Positions 1 to 7,910 of a DNA stretch of 17,611 nucleotides are shown here, piece by piece. Location: NCBI GenBank assembly GCA_030432015.1, contig JAUIHJ010000057.1, forward strand, positions 1-17,611, written 5' to 3'. How positions within the stretch are numbered: position 1 is the stretch's first letter; every line of letters begins with the position of its first letter. This DNA is from a bacterium (lineage in GTDB: Bacteria; Planctomycetota; Planctomycetia; Pirellulales; Pirellulaceae). Both the position numbers and the translations under genes were made by a program. The notes beneath the pieces were generated by a model that worked only from the letters and a program-made list of their open reading frames with translations, had not been told where the DNA came from and did not search any database.

Positions 1-722
1 CGAAACTCGGTTTCGATCTCAGCCGCGTGAATCCCCTGCAAGGCCTGCAACGCCTGTCCTCGATTTCCAGTGCCGCGCGACTCGGATTCGGCGTGGTCAA
101 GGTCATGGTCGTTGCCGCGGTCGCCGGGTGGTCGCTCTGGGGACAACGGGGCGATATCCTCGGCCTCACCGAAATGTCGACATTATCGATTGCCCAGTTT
201 CTCTGCGAGATAACGACGTGGACGTGTCTCAAGATTGGAGCAGCCCTATTGGTGCTGGCGATGTTGGACTACGGGTTTCAACGCTGGAAGCACGAGCAAG
301 ACTTGAAGATGACCACGCAAGAACTGCGGGAGGAGATGAAGTCGCTGCAGGGTGACCCGCAGGTGGTAGCCCGCCGTCGTGCCATCCAGCGACAACTTGT
401 CCTTGATCGGATGCGGCATGCCGTGCCCGAGTCCGACGTTGTGATTTCGAGCGGCACCGAGTGCGCCATTGCGTTGAAGTACGACCACGCGACGATGGCA
501 GTCCCCATCGTGACGGCCAAGGGGGCCGGCCACTTGGCAGAAAAGATTCGCCGGCTGGCGCGGCAGCACGACGTTCCCAGCGTGCAGCGTCAGGAGCTTG
601 CTCACTCGATCTTCAAGGCGGTTGATGTCGGACAGCCGATCCCGTCCGAACGGTACGCCGAAATGGCCGAGGTGTTGCAACACGTCTACGCCTTGCAGGG
701 CCGATCGATCCAGGAGGCCTGA
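1..722 (+). CDS. flhB: Flagellar export switch protein FlhB, 5'-truncated by window edge, altered cleavage site
   Basis: This is the C-terminal part of FlhB, the inner-membrane export-gate component that switches flagellar type III secretion from rod/hook to filament substrates. The frame is open from the window edge (AAA at base 3). A GTG at 27 lies inside the conserved segment before TM3 (DLSRVNPLQGLQR), so it is internal and the true start is off-window. About 239 residues are visible: two membrane segments, then the basic linker with the family hallmarks EQDLKMTTQEL and GDPQV, then the cytoplasmic domain (ALKYD, AKGAGHLAEKIR, GQPIP.RYAEMAEVL.HVY). Where the family has N-P-T-H, the self-cleavage site, this protein reads S-G-T-E (bases about 454-465), so cleavage is not expected. 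The spacer after it up to 866 holds no convincing terminator. A related non-flagellar SctU protein is less likely. Confidence 0.88.
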   Translation, partial: KLGFDLSRVNPLQGLQRLSSISSAARLGFGVVKVMVVAAVAGWSLWGQRGDILGLTEMSTLSIAQFLCEITTWTCLKIGAALLVLAMLDYGFQRWKHEQDLKMTTQELREEMKSLQGDPQVVARRRAIQRQLVLDRMRHAVPESDVVISSGTECAIALKYDHATMAVPIVTAKGAGHLAEKIRRLARQHDVPSVQRQELAHSIFKAVDVGQPIPSERYAEMAEVLQHVYALQGRSIQEA

Positions 723-865
723 ATAGCCGCGCGCGATTCAGGAGCGCATATCCCGTCAGCGGGACCGGCACCTTGCTCGCCGACATGCGGTTTTTCCACA
801 GTTGAATCGAATGGGCGGCGAAAAACGAGCTGGCCCCGGATTGTCGCCGAATTGCACTCGGCCAT

Positions 866-3496
866 TTAGGGACCTGGAGCGGCTAACGCCGTATGAATCT
901 GCTGCTGGATTTCAGCCAGCCGATCGTCATTGACGATCTTCTCCCCGTCGTGATCAGTGACGTAGAAGACGTCGACAACCTGATCGAGATACGTGCCGAT
1001 CTTGGCAATGTGTACCGAGAGTCCCAGCACGTTCATGGTCTTGGTGATGGTGTAAAGCAACCCGATCTGGTCATGGGCGAAGATGTCGAGGATGGTGTAC
1101 TGGTCGGACGTGCTATTGTCGATGCGGACCTGTACCGGTAAATGCCCGACCGCGTCGACATCGGCTGTGGCGGCATCGCCGACCCACAAACGTCGAAAGT
1201 TCGGCGGCGTGTCGTGCGGGTCACAGAGTGCCGACACCAGTGCGCGGTTGATCTCGTCAATCCGTTCCGGAGGCGGCTCGCCGGAATAATCCAGGTCGTT
1301 GACAAAGAACCGGTCCAGAACAAGCTGATCGGTGAGCGGGTGGATTTCCGCCGAGAGGATCTTCAGGCCCTTGCTGGACAGGGCGCCCGTCAGTTTGTAA
1401 AAGATGCCCGACGTGATGGTCTCGTGGGTGCCGATTGTGTATTCGGCGGCAGCCCGTTCGGGCAAGTAGCGTCCCCAGGCGCGCGCCGCATCCCGGGGCA
1501 GTTCCTGCAGCTCGCGGAGTTGGCCGATGATTGTCTCGGGCGGCGTATCTGCCAAATAGGTGCGAGGAAGCGCTTTGATCTGCGCGTACCACCATTGCCG
1601 GTTGGGCTCGTTGTCAATCATGGCCCGGATTTCGCCGCGAATCTGAGGGTGGCTTCCGCCGGAGCCCGTTACCGATTCGCCAGCCAGATGCTCCGACGTG
1701 CGTTCATAGAGCTGGGTGATCAGGTCCAGCTTCCAGCTGTTCAAGACATCCGGCCCCACGGCAGCGAGGTCGGCGCACGTCAATACGTACATCATCTTCA
1801 ACGCTTCCAGCGAGCCGCATTCGAAGGCAAAATCAGCGACCACAACGTCATCGTTGATGTTCCGCCTCTGGGCCAGATGGGACATCCGCAGGTGTTTGTG
1901 GACCAGGAAACAGAGAAGTTCCGTCTCGTGTTTCGGCAGCCCTAGTTGGGCTGCGGTTTCTGCCGCAATCCGCCGGCCGACTTCGCTATGATCCTCGTCG
2001 AACCCCTTGCCTAAATCGTGAACCAGCAACGCCAGGTGCAATGTCCGCTTATCGCGGATCGCTGCATAGGCCCGGCCCAAGGGCCCGTTGAAATTCTGAA
2101 ACGATGTGGCCGCTTCCACCGCTCGGATGGAATGCTCGTCAACGGTGTACTTGTGGTACTCGTTGAACTGCATCAAATGGCGGGCATGTGCGACAGCGGG
2201 AACCAGTTTTTCCAGGGCCCGTAATTCATGCAGACGCCGCAGCAGGCTGGCCAACCTTGCCGGCTGAGACAAGAGCGATAGAAATAACTCGGCGGCCCGC
2301 GGTGACACGTCGATGTGCGGCCTGCTGATCATGGAATGACGAATGGCCCGCCAGGTCGGCTGGTCGATGCGATTGTTGTACCGGTTGGACAGGTCCATCA
2401 GTCGCAGGATCTCTTCCAGGTTGTCGCAGACTTTGGCGAGGCCCTGGCGAGTGGCTGAGATGTGATGCGTACCGACCCTGAAGTCATTACCCACGCGGTG
2501 CGAGAACCACTGGCCCACGACGCTCGGTAACGTCACGCGTTGTTTGGCTTCAGAGAGCAAGTTGGCGGTGACGTAGCGGACGTCGTTGGTGTGGTCGATG
2601 TACTCACGCATGAAATTTTCGACCGGCAAGACGCTGTCATCGCCAGGGAAGTGGTACTTTTCGGCGAGCCGAACCTGTTCTTCTTTGTCGAGTTGGTCCT
2701 GTGATTTTCCCGCGTGAAAATGCAACTCGTTGCGAAGACGGAGGAGGAACTCTCGTGCGTCCAGAATGCGATCGTGATCCTCCTGGTGTAGGATCGCGGC
2801 ACGTTCCAGGCTCTTGTATTCCGCCTCGCCGTACCGGGCGAAGCCGATCCAGCGAATCAACTGAAGATCTCGTAGTCCTCCCCGCGACCTTTTGATGTTG
2901 GGCCGTAAAAGATATACCGTCTCGCCGAATTGCTGACGCTCTTCCTGACGAGCTGCTTCGATGTTGGAGATCAAAGCGGTGGAATGGCGGCGGGCGCTCT
3001 TGCGGAACTTGTTGAAGAAGCGGGTGCTGAGTTGCACGCTGCCACCCAGAAAGCGAGACTCGACCAGCGAGGTGAATATCGTTGGGTCCTGCAACGCGAG
3101 CGTACATGCCTGGCGGGGAGTCCGTGTGCTGAAGCCCAGGTCCAGACCGGTGTCGTAGATGCTTTGGGTAAACCTGCGGATGAACGGTTGGATGCCGGTC
3201 GCGGATCCCTGCTCATGCAATAGCATCAGATCGACGTCGGAAAAGGGGGCAACGTCCCGGCGTCCGTAGCCACCGTGCGGTACCAAGGTAATCAGCGGCT
3301 CAATGTCCTGGCTTTCCAAGCTGAGTGCATCATGAAACAGGTCCAGGAGGACCGTGTCGAGCAGATCTGTCAGGCGAGCACAAACCTGGATGCCGGGCGA
3401 ACCCCGATCGTGTTGCACGCGAAGCTTGGCGCGTCCCTCCGCCAGCTTTTCTCGAGCAGCAAGGATGGCAGGGCGGAATGTTGGGCCGGTCGGCAT
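866..3496 (-). CDS. glnD: Bifunctional PII uridylyltransferase/uridylyl-removing enzyme GlnD
   Basis: GlnD senses glutamine and adds or removes UMP on the PII T-loop tyrosine, setting the nitrogen-status signal. Length from the ATG at 3496 is 876 aa, close to the usual ~890. Domain order is complete: nucleotidyltransferase motif GGYGRRDVAPFSDVDL (residues 75-90), a central helical region with RSRGGLRD, an HD phosphohydrolase domain (VDEHS, then VHDLGKG near 492, HKHLRMSHLAQRR, TCADLAAVGP), and two C-terminal ACT domains, the second from about 799. The frame stays open upstream to a GTG at 3622, but that extension runs through an intrinsic terminator (3623-3578) and is low-complexity Ser/Pro, so I reject it. 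No clear Shine-Dalgarno precedes 3496. It lies downstream of glnK, its substrate gene, on the same strand, with the terminator between them. Confidence 0.95.
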   Translation of the reverse strand: MPTGPTFRPAILAAREKLAEGRAKLRVQHDRGSPGIQVCARLTDLLDTVLLDLFHDALSLESQDIEPLITLVPHGGYGRRDVAPFSDVDLMLLHEQGSATGIQPFIRRFTQSIYDTGLDLGFSTRTPRQACTLALQDPTIFTSLVESRFLGGSVQLSTRFFNKFRKSARRHSTALISNIEAARQEERQQFGETVYLLRPNIKRSRGGLRDLQLIRWIGFARYGEAEYKSLERAAILHQEDHDRILDAREFLLRLRNELHFHAGKSQDQLDKEEQVRLAEKYHFPGDDSVLPVENFMREYIDHTNDVRYVTANLLSEAKQRVTLPSVVGQWFSHRVGNDFRVGTHHISATRQGLAKVCDNLEEILRLMDLSNRYNNRIDQPTWRAIRHSMISRPHIDVSPRAAELFLSLLSQPARLASLLRRLHELRALEKLVPAVAHARHLMQFNEYHKYTVDEHSIRAVEAATSFQNFNGPLGRAYAAIRDKRTLHLALLVHDLGKGFDEDHSEVGRRIAAETAAQLGLPKHETELLCFLVHKHLRMSHLAQRRNINDDVVVADFAFECGSLEALKMMYVLTCADLAAVGPDVLNSWKLDLITQLYERTSEHLAGESVTGSGGSHPQIRGEIRAMIDNEPNRQWWYAQIKALPRTYLADTPPETIIGQLRELQELPRDAARAWGRYLPERAAAEYTIGTHETITSGIFYKLTGALSSKGLKILSAEIHPLTDQLVLDRFFVNDLDYSGEPPPERIDEINRALVSALCDPHDTPPNFRRLWVGDAATADVDAVGHLPVQVRIDNSTSDQYTILDIFAHDQIGLLYTITKTMNVLGLSVHIAKIGTYLDQVVDVFYVTDHDGEKIVNDDRLAEIQQQIHTALAAPGP

Positions 3497-3577
3497 GGGC
3501 GGAGAGGGGGACGATGGTTGGCTGGGCTGCGCGCCAGCAGTTAGGCGGATGCTACTCGGCCCACGGCACGCGTGATC

Positions 3578-3623
3578 AAAAAAACAGGCGGGAGAGGCGT
3601 CCTGCGACGATGCCTCTCCCACC
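3578..3623 (-). terminator. Strong intrinsic terminator between glnK and glnD
   Basis: Read on the minus strand, a 12-bp stem (3623-3612 with 3598-3587, one U-G wobble, nine consecutive perfect pairs GGGAGAGGC/GCCTCTCCC) closes a 13-base loop and is followed by TG and seven T residues (3584-3578). It ends the amtB-glnK transcript, or acts as an attenuator in the glnD leader, since the glnD ATG is only 81 bases further on. Confidence 0.88.
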
Positions 3624-3798
3624 TGATGAACTAAGGACCGGCCGAAACATGAAGGGGATCGTTTTGCCGCCGGTCAGCTCAGACGCGACAGGCTTACGCC
3701 GATCTGAGCATTCGAATTTCGTTCGTCATTGTCCGCCCCCTACGAAACCCCGGTTTACTTCACCGAGTCCAGTCGGGCGGCAATCGTGCGAACCATGG
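3624..3798 (-). other. Structured spacer between the glnK stop and the terminator
   Basis: These 175 bases hold no gene I can support. On the minus strand they contain two inverted repeats: 7 bp TCTGAGC type (3703-3709 with 3677-3683, 19-base loop) and 7 bp GCCGGTC type (3669-3675 with 3636-3642, 26-base loop). Both precede the intrinsic terminator. An 11-codon ORF (3729-3694, ATG to TAA) is present but unsupported. The spacer could be an ordinary 3' UTR, a 3'-UTR-derived small RNA, or a cis-regulatory leader of glnD. It matches no RNA family I recognise. Confidence 0.35.
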
Positions 3799-4137
3799 TT
3801 ACAGTGCATCTTCGCCGGTTTCACCGGTCCGGATGCGGATCGAATCGTGCAGGTCATGAACAAAGATCTTGCCGTCGCCGATCTGCCCGGTCTGGGCGGA
3901 TTTAAGCACGGTGTCGACCACTCGCTGCAGATTGTCGTCCGAGCAGATGACTTCAATCTTCACCTTGGGTACGAAATCGACCGTATACTCGGTGCCACGG
4001 TACATTTCCGTGTGACCTTTCTGACGGCCGAACCCGCGCACCTCGCTCACCGTCATGCCATGAATGCCCTGTTCCGTGAGCGCATTCTTGACGTCTTCCA
4101 GCTTGAAGTGCCGAACGATTGCTTCGACTTTTTTCAT
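3799..4137 (-). CDS. glnK: Nitrogen regulatory protein PII (GlnK/GlnB)
   Basis: PII is a trimeric signal protein that binds ATP/ADP and 2-oxoglutarate, is uridylylated by GlnD and, in the GlnK role, plugs the AmtB channel. From the ATG at 4137 the product is exactly 112 aa, the canonical PII length. It begins MKKVEAIVRHFKL and carries the T-loop RGTEYTVDFVPK, in which Tyr51 is the modification site. It ends with the C-terminal PII signature (TGQIGDGKIFV, then IRIRTGE.G..AL). A GAGGAG Shine-Dalgarno (4150-4145) stands seven bases before this ATG, so the in-frame extension to 4191 is rejected. It lies 102 bases downstream of amtB on the same strand, which favours a GlnK role; glnB cannot be excluded. 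The order amtB then glnK is the reverse of the commonest arrangement. Confidence 0.96.
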   Translation of the reverse strand: MKKVEAIVRHFKLEDVKNALTEQGIHGMTVSEVRGFGRQKGHTEMYRGTEYTVDFVPKVKIEVICSDDNLQRVVDTVLKSAQTGQIGDGKIFVHDLHDSIRIRTGETGEDAL

Positions 4138-4239
4138 CTCTAAACTCCTCGGCAGTGAAATGGCATCCGGGCAATAATATCCCTGAGACATGCCGTTCCG
4201 CGTGGTTGTAAGAAGGGAAGGTGGCTCGCGGTTTGTTAC

Positions 4240-5673
4240 TTACGACACAATATAACCCTCTTCGCCGTGCTGGCTGAGATCCAGCCCTTGCGTTTCCTCT
4301 TCCTGTGAGACTCGCAAGCCCATGGCCATATCCAGCACCTTCAGGATGACGAATGTGACCACCAACGAAAAGACCACGGTGACGATGACGGCAACCACCT
4401 GGCCGATCATCAGCGTCGTGCCACCCTGGAGATCGTAAAACATGCCATCGGCGTAGTCCGGGTTGACGTGTTTGGTCGCGAACACACCGGTCAAGATTGC
4501 GCCGACCGTGCCTCCTACACCGTGGACACCAAAGGCGTCAAGCGAGTCATCATAGCCGAACTTGGCTTTTAATTTCGAACAGGCGAAGAAGCAGACCACA
4601 CCACCCGCCAAGCCAATGACCAGGGCGGGCATCGGCTGCACAAAGCCGGATGCGGGCGTGATGCAGACCAGGCCCGCGACCGCACCCGAAGCGGTGCCCA
4701 GGATGCTGGCCTGGCGTCGCGTGATCCACTCCATGCCGGCCCAGGCGATCGCTCCAGCGGCGGCCGAGAAATGGGTGACGACAAACGCATTGGCCGCCAG
4801 GCTGTTCGAGGCGCCAGCGCTTCCGGCATTAAAGCCAAACCAACCCACCCACAGCATGGCGGCGCCCATCGCCGTATACGTCAGGTTGTGGGGACGCATG
4901 TCGTCGTGGCCAAAGCCCAGGCGGCGACCAATCAAGATTGCACATAGTAGCGCGGAAACACCTGAGCTGATGTGGACCACGGTTCCACCCGCGAAATCCA
5001 ACGCACCACCAGCGAGCGCTCCCTCTTCTCCAAAAGCCAACAGCCCGCCTCCCCAGACCCAATGGGCCAATGGGCAATAAACGAACGTTCCCCAGAGGAT
5101 CGAAAACACCACCATCGTGCTAAACTTCATTCGCTCGGCAAATGCGCCGCATATCAAGGCCGGCGTGATGATAAAGAACATCCCCTGGAAGACCATGAAG
5201 GAGAGGTCAGGCAGATTATCCAGGACCGTGATGGGCGCCACACCGTTTTGCATCTTGACGTTGTTCATGAAGGCGTAATCGAAATTGCCAATCAAGGATC
5301 CCAGGAAGCCCTCGCCCCCGCCGAACGCGAGCGAATAGCCCCACAGACCCCAGATGACCGTCATCAACCCCATCAAGAACAAGCATTGCATCATGACGCC
5401 CAGGACATTCTTGCGGCGTACCAGACCACTGTAAAAGAACGCTAGTCCCGGCGCCGTCATAAATAACACCAACGCGGCGGATGTCAGCATCCAGGCGTTA
5501 TTGCCGGCCAGGGCCGCGTCGTTGAGTCGCTGTTCGACCGCCGAGTTGCTGCCATGATCCGCGGCCCCTTCGGCGGCGGTCGGGGCGTCGTCTGCATAAG
5601 CAGCCGAGATGCCCGCGCTGGCGATCCAACAAACAAGGCACATCAATAGCGCCAGAGCTCTATGGTGTCTCAT
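4240..5673 (-). CDS. amtB: Ammonium transporter AmtB with signal peptide
   Basis: AmtB/Mep/Rh family channel that brings ammonium across the inner membrane. The 477-aa product starts with a signal peptide (cleavage likely after AYA, residue 27), then an Asp/Ala/Gly-rich periplasmic stretch, then about 11 membrane helices beginning with NNAWML.SAALVLFMTPGLA-like sequence. Family residues are in place: Asp226 in DFAGGTVVHI, His234 of the twin-His pore pair in the same segment, and His384 in FGVHGVGGT. The short C-terminal cytoplasmic tail (ETQGLDLSQHGEEGY) is the segment that contacts PII in characterised members. I chose ATG 5673 because GGGAG (5686-5682) lies eight bases upstream; an in-frame GTG at 5682 overlaps that Shine-Dalgarno. 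It is followed by glnK, so the two are probably cotranscribed. No convincing sigma-54 site was found upstream. Confidence 0.96.
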   Translation of the reverse strand: MRHHRALALLMCLVCWIASAGISAAYADDAPTAAEGAADHGSNSAVEQRLNDAALAGNNAWMLTSAALVLFMTAPGLAFFYSGLVRRKNVLGVMMQCLFLMGLMTVIWGLWGYSLAFGGGEGFLGSLIGNFDYAFMNNVKMQNGVAPITVLDNLPDLSFMVFQGMFFIITPALICGAFAERMKFSTMVVFSILWGTFVYCPLAHWVWGGGLLAFGEEGALAGGALDFAGGTVVHISSGVSALLCAILIGRRLGFGHDDMRPHNLTYTAMGAAMLWVGWFGFNAGSAGASNSLAANAFVVTHFSAAAGAIAWAGMEWITRRQASILGTASGAVAGLVCITPASGFVQPMPALVIGLAGGVVCFFACSKLKAKFGYDDSLDAFGVHGVGGTVGAILTGVFATKHVNPDYADGMFYDLQGGTTLMIGQVVAVIVTVVFSLVVTFVILKVLDMAMGLRVSQEEETQGLDLSQHGEEGYIVS

Positions 5674-5847
5674 CAAACACACTCCCAGACAGAATGACTG
5701 TGGACGCCGAACGGCCGCCTAGCACGTTGCGTCAGAAAAATCCACGCCTGAGTTCGGTGCTCGTGCCATCGTTTGCTTAAAACGAGATTGCCTGTCACGA
5801 GATGACGAACGATTTGCGTAACAACCTAGCCGGGGCGAGGTGTCGAG

Positions 5848-5869
5848 TAAAGAACCCAGGAAAACTGGG
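5848..5869 (-). terminator. Weak candidate intrinsic terminator after the adenosyltransferase gene
   Basis: On the minus strand CCCAG/CTGGG (5869-5865 with 5859-5855) closes a five-base loop and is followed by TTCTTTACT. The stem is only 5 bp and the T tract is interrupted. It sits about 50 bases past the stop at 5920, a reasonable place to separate this gene from amtB. Confidence 0.35.
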
Positions 5870-5919
5870 GGCCTGGCACCGCTGTCCCGAGGTCGCCATG
5901 ATGCATTCTCATCGCCCGA

Positions 5920-6474
5920 TTAGTCGGCTGCCGGCTTCTGCCAACCGGCATCAGGGATGCCGGATTCTTGGTTGGCAACACGGGCCAGCACGAACAGCAG
6001 ATCGCTGAGGCGGTTTAGGTATCGCAAGGGGACTAGGGAAACCGCGGGCTCGGTCTGCTGCAGCGCAACGAGACACCGTTCGGCACGCCGGCAGACACTT
6101 CGGGCGACGTGCAGTGACGCTGCCACGCGTGTCCCGGTCGGGAGGATGAATTGGGTGAGCGGGGAGAGCTTGGCTTCATTTTCGTCGATGGCGGCCTCCA
6201 GGCCAGTAATGGCGGATTCCCCAATCATCGACGTTCCGTGCGTTTGCGGGTCCGGTGTCGCGAGTTCGGCGCCGACTGCGAACAGGCCGTGTTGAATCGT
6301 CTCCAAGAGAGAGTCCATCTCGGCGGGGGGCGCGAAAGATCGCGTTAGACCGATCGTCGCGTTGAGCTCGTCGACCGTTCCATAGGATTCGATGCGCGGG
6401 TGGTTCTTACTGACCCGGGGGCCGGCAAACAGGCCTGTTTGACCCGTATCTCCCGTCTTGGTGTAGATTTTCAT
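5920..6474 (-). CDS. pduO: PduO-type ATP:cob(I)alamin adenosyltransferase
   Basis: Transfers the 5'-deoxyadenosyl group of ATP to cob(I)alamin to make coenzyme B12. The protein is 184 aa, normal for the single-domain PduO/MMAB family. It shows the ATP-binding N terminus TKTGDTGQTGL (5-15), the YGTVDELNA motif (31-39), the Arg-rich helix RSVCRRAERCL (125-135) and YLNRLSDLLFVLAR (152-165). The ATG at 6474 has a purine-rich GGGAAG stretch about 12 bases upstream. It is codirectional with amtB, 246 bases away, with a weak terminator between, so shared transcription is doubtful. No cobalamin-dependent enzyme gene or recognisable B12 riboswitch is visible nearby. It is most likely a housekeeping corrinoid gene placed here by chance of synteny. 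Confidence 0.93.
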   Translation of the reverse strand: MKIYTKTGDTGQTGLFAGPRVSKNHPRIESYGTVDELNATIGLTRSFAPPAEMDSLLETIQHGLFAVGAELATPDPQTHGTSMIGESAITGLEAAIDENEAKLSPLTQFILPTGTRVAASLHVARSVCRRAERCLVALQQTEPAVSLVPLRYLNRLSDLLFVLARVANQESGIPDAGWQKPAAD

Positions 6475-6779
6475 CGCCTGAGGACTTCCCTTCTGGTGTG
6501 GGGCGGGCTGCGCTGCCGCGATTGAAGTGGCGGTTCAGTCGCTTGGCAAGTCCGCGTAATCGGGACGGGTTGGGCGTTCGACGGTTCCGCCGCTGGAGGT
6601 CTGGGGTTCGTCTCGGACGGCGTTTATAATGTGCCGAGTTCCTGTCGTGACGAATGATGTCGCGGCCAACGTGATGGCGCCGTCCACATCGTTTTGGTGA
6701 ATGAGTTCGGTGATTTAGCGAGCCGCCATCGTCCACTTTCGTGACGATCGCCCTGGCAATACTACTCGGGAGAAAGTTC
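6475..6779 (+). other. Divergent intergenic region between pduO and the PD40 gene
   Basis: This 305-base stretch holds no gene I can support. It should carry promoters for both flanking genes. The only recognisable element is a perfect TATAAT at 6625-6630, listed separately. A GTG at 6741 begins an in-frame extension of the downstream gene, but it lacks a Shine-Dalgarno and would put a second, less typical N terminus before the signal peptide. Confidence 0.5.
6607..6630 (+). promoter_or_regulatory. Candidate promoter -10 element for the PD40 gene
   Basis: A perfect TATAAT occurs at 6625-6630 in otherwise GC-rich DNA, on the strand of the downstream PD40 gene and about 150 bases before its start. 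No good -35 hexamer lies 16-18 bases upstream, so recognition would need an activator or a different sigma factor. Confidence 0.3.
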
Positions 6780-7871
6780 GTGTGTCGATTGCAACTTAGC
6801 GTTCTGGTGGCGTTTGGATTGGTGTTTGCGTTGGGAACCGGGGCATGTCTGGTCGCCGATGATTCGGCCGCGACGGAGCCTTCGGCCGAGCAAAAATTCC
6901 TGTCTAACATACGACAAGTCACGAGCGGATTCGAGAAGGCCGGCGAGGGATATTTCTCTCCCGATGGGAAGAATATCATCTACCAGGCGATTCGCGCCGA
7001 GTACCCTTTTTATCAGATTTACACCCAACCTCTGGCAGGCGGCGAGCCGAAGCTGATCAGCACGGGGCGGGGCCGCACGACGTGTAGCTATTTTTCTCCG
7101 GATGGTACCAAGATTCTCTTCGCGTCCAGCCACTTGGATCCCGCCATCGACGCCACCGAAGCCGCAGCGCGCAAGCAGGCGGAAGAGGACCGAAAGACGG
7201 GGCGTCGCCGGAGATACCAATGGGATTTCGATCCGTTCATGGAGATCTTCGAAGCCGACCTGGACGGCAAGATCTTGCGACGGCTTACCAATTCGCCCGG
7301 TTACGACGCCGAAGGTGCCTATTCGTATGACGGACGTCAGATCGCGTTCTGCAGTTCCCGCGACGGGGATGCTGATATTTATCTGATGGACGCCGATGGT
7401 TCCAATGTCCGCCAGATCACGAATGCGAAAGGCTACGACGGTGGACCCTTCCTGTCACCCGATGGAAAGTGGATTGTCTTTCGCAGCGATCGCCTTCGCG
7501 AGGACTATTTGCAGATTCAGGTGATCGGCACCGATGGAAAGCACGAGGTCGCCCTGACCCATAGCAACGGCGTCAATTGGGGACCGTATTGGCATCCGAC
7601 CGAGCCGTACATCATCTGGTCTGGTGCCGACCATTCCGACCCCACCAAGCGTCCGAACTACGATCTCTGGCTGATGCGTTACGATGTGAGTGACGGAACG
7701 TTTCGGGGAGGCACGCCGCAGCGCGTTACGGATTTTTCCGGAGCGGACGTGCTCCCGGTCTTCTCACCCGATGGCAAGCAGTTGATGTGGACCAGCACAC
7801 GCACGGATACCCACACGAGCCAACTGTTCATCGCCGGCTTCAAACTGCCTGAAGAAACGAAGGGGGATTGA
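6780..7871 (+). CDS. Exported PD40/TolB-like beta-propeller protein
   Basis: A 363-aa protein with a signal peptide (hydrophobic core residues 5-25) followed by WD40-like PD40 repeats. Blade signatures of the form (Y/F)SPDGxxIxF recur at about 58-68, 104-114, 180-190, 224-234 and 328-337, so it should fold as a propeller outside the cytoplasm. A Lys/Arg/Glu-rich insertion (about 122-148) separates the second and third blades. Cys23 lies near the end of the signal, but the residues before it (TGA) are not a standard lipobox, so lipoprotein status is open. I start at GTG 6780 because GGAG (6769-6772) lies seven bases upstream; an alternative GTG at 6741 has no such site. Substrate or partner cannot be told from sequence. 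It is not the Tol-Pal TolB: the N-terminal TolB domain is absent and no tol/pal genes are nearby. Confidence 0.85.
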   Translation: MCRLQLSVLVAFGLVFALGTGACLVADDSAATEPSAEQKFLSNIRQVTSGFEKAGEGYFSPDGKNIIYQAIRAEYPFYQIYTQPLAGGEPKLISTGRGRTTCSYFSPDGTKILFASSHLDPAIDATEAAARKQAEEDRKTGRRRRYQWDFDPFMEIFEADLDGKILRRLTNSPGYDAEGAYSYDGRQIAFCSSRDGDADIYLMDADGSNVRQITNAKGYDGGPFLSPDGKWIVFRSDRLREDYLQIQVIGTDGKHEVALTHSNGVNWGPYWHPTEPYIIWSGADHSDPTKRPNYDLWLMRYDVSDGTFRGGTPQRVTDFSGADVLPVFSPDGKQLMWTSTRTDTHTSQLFIAGFKLPEETKGD

Positions 7872-7910
7872 GCGCAGGTCGGCGGCCGTTGCCTGCACGT
7901 TCGCGACGGG

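Noticed and set aside
751..796. Possible terminator after flhB (TCCCG/CGGGA stem and a later TTTTT)
   Set aside because: The stem is 5 bp and the T run is about 28 bases away, with only a 3-bp stem next to it.
1142..1945. 267-codon open frame on the + strand inside glnD
   Set aside because: It is a shadow of a fully conserved GlnD on the other strand, with no family sequence or ribosome binding site.
3325..4143. 272-codon + strand frame spanning glnD 5' end, terminator and glnK
   Set aside because: It runs antisense through a canonical PII gene and an intrinsic terminator and encodes no known motif.
5748..5768. Sigma-54 promoter upstream of amtB (TGGCACG on the minus strand at 5768)
   Set aside because: The -24 element is perfect, but the -12 position reads CCGA instead of TTGC, so the essential GC is missing.
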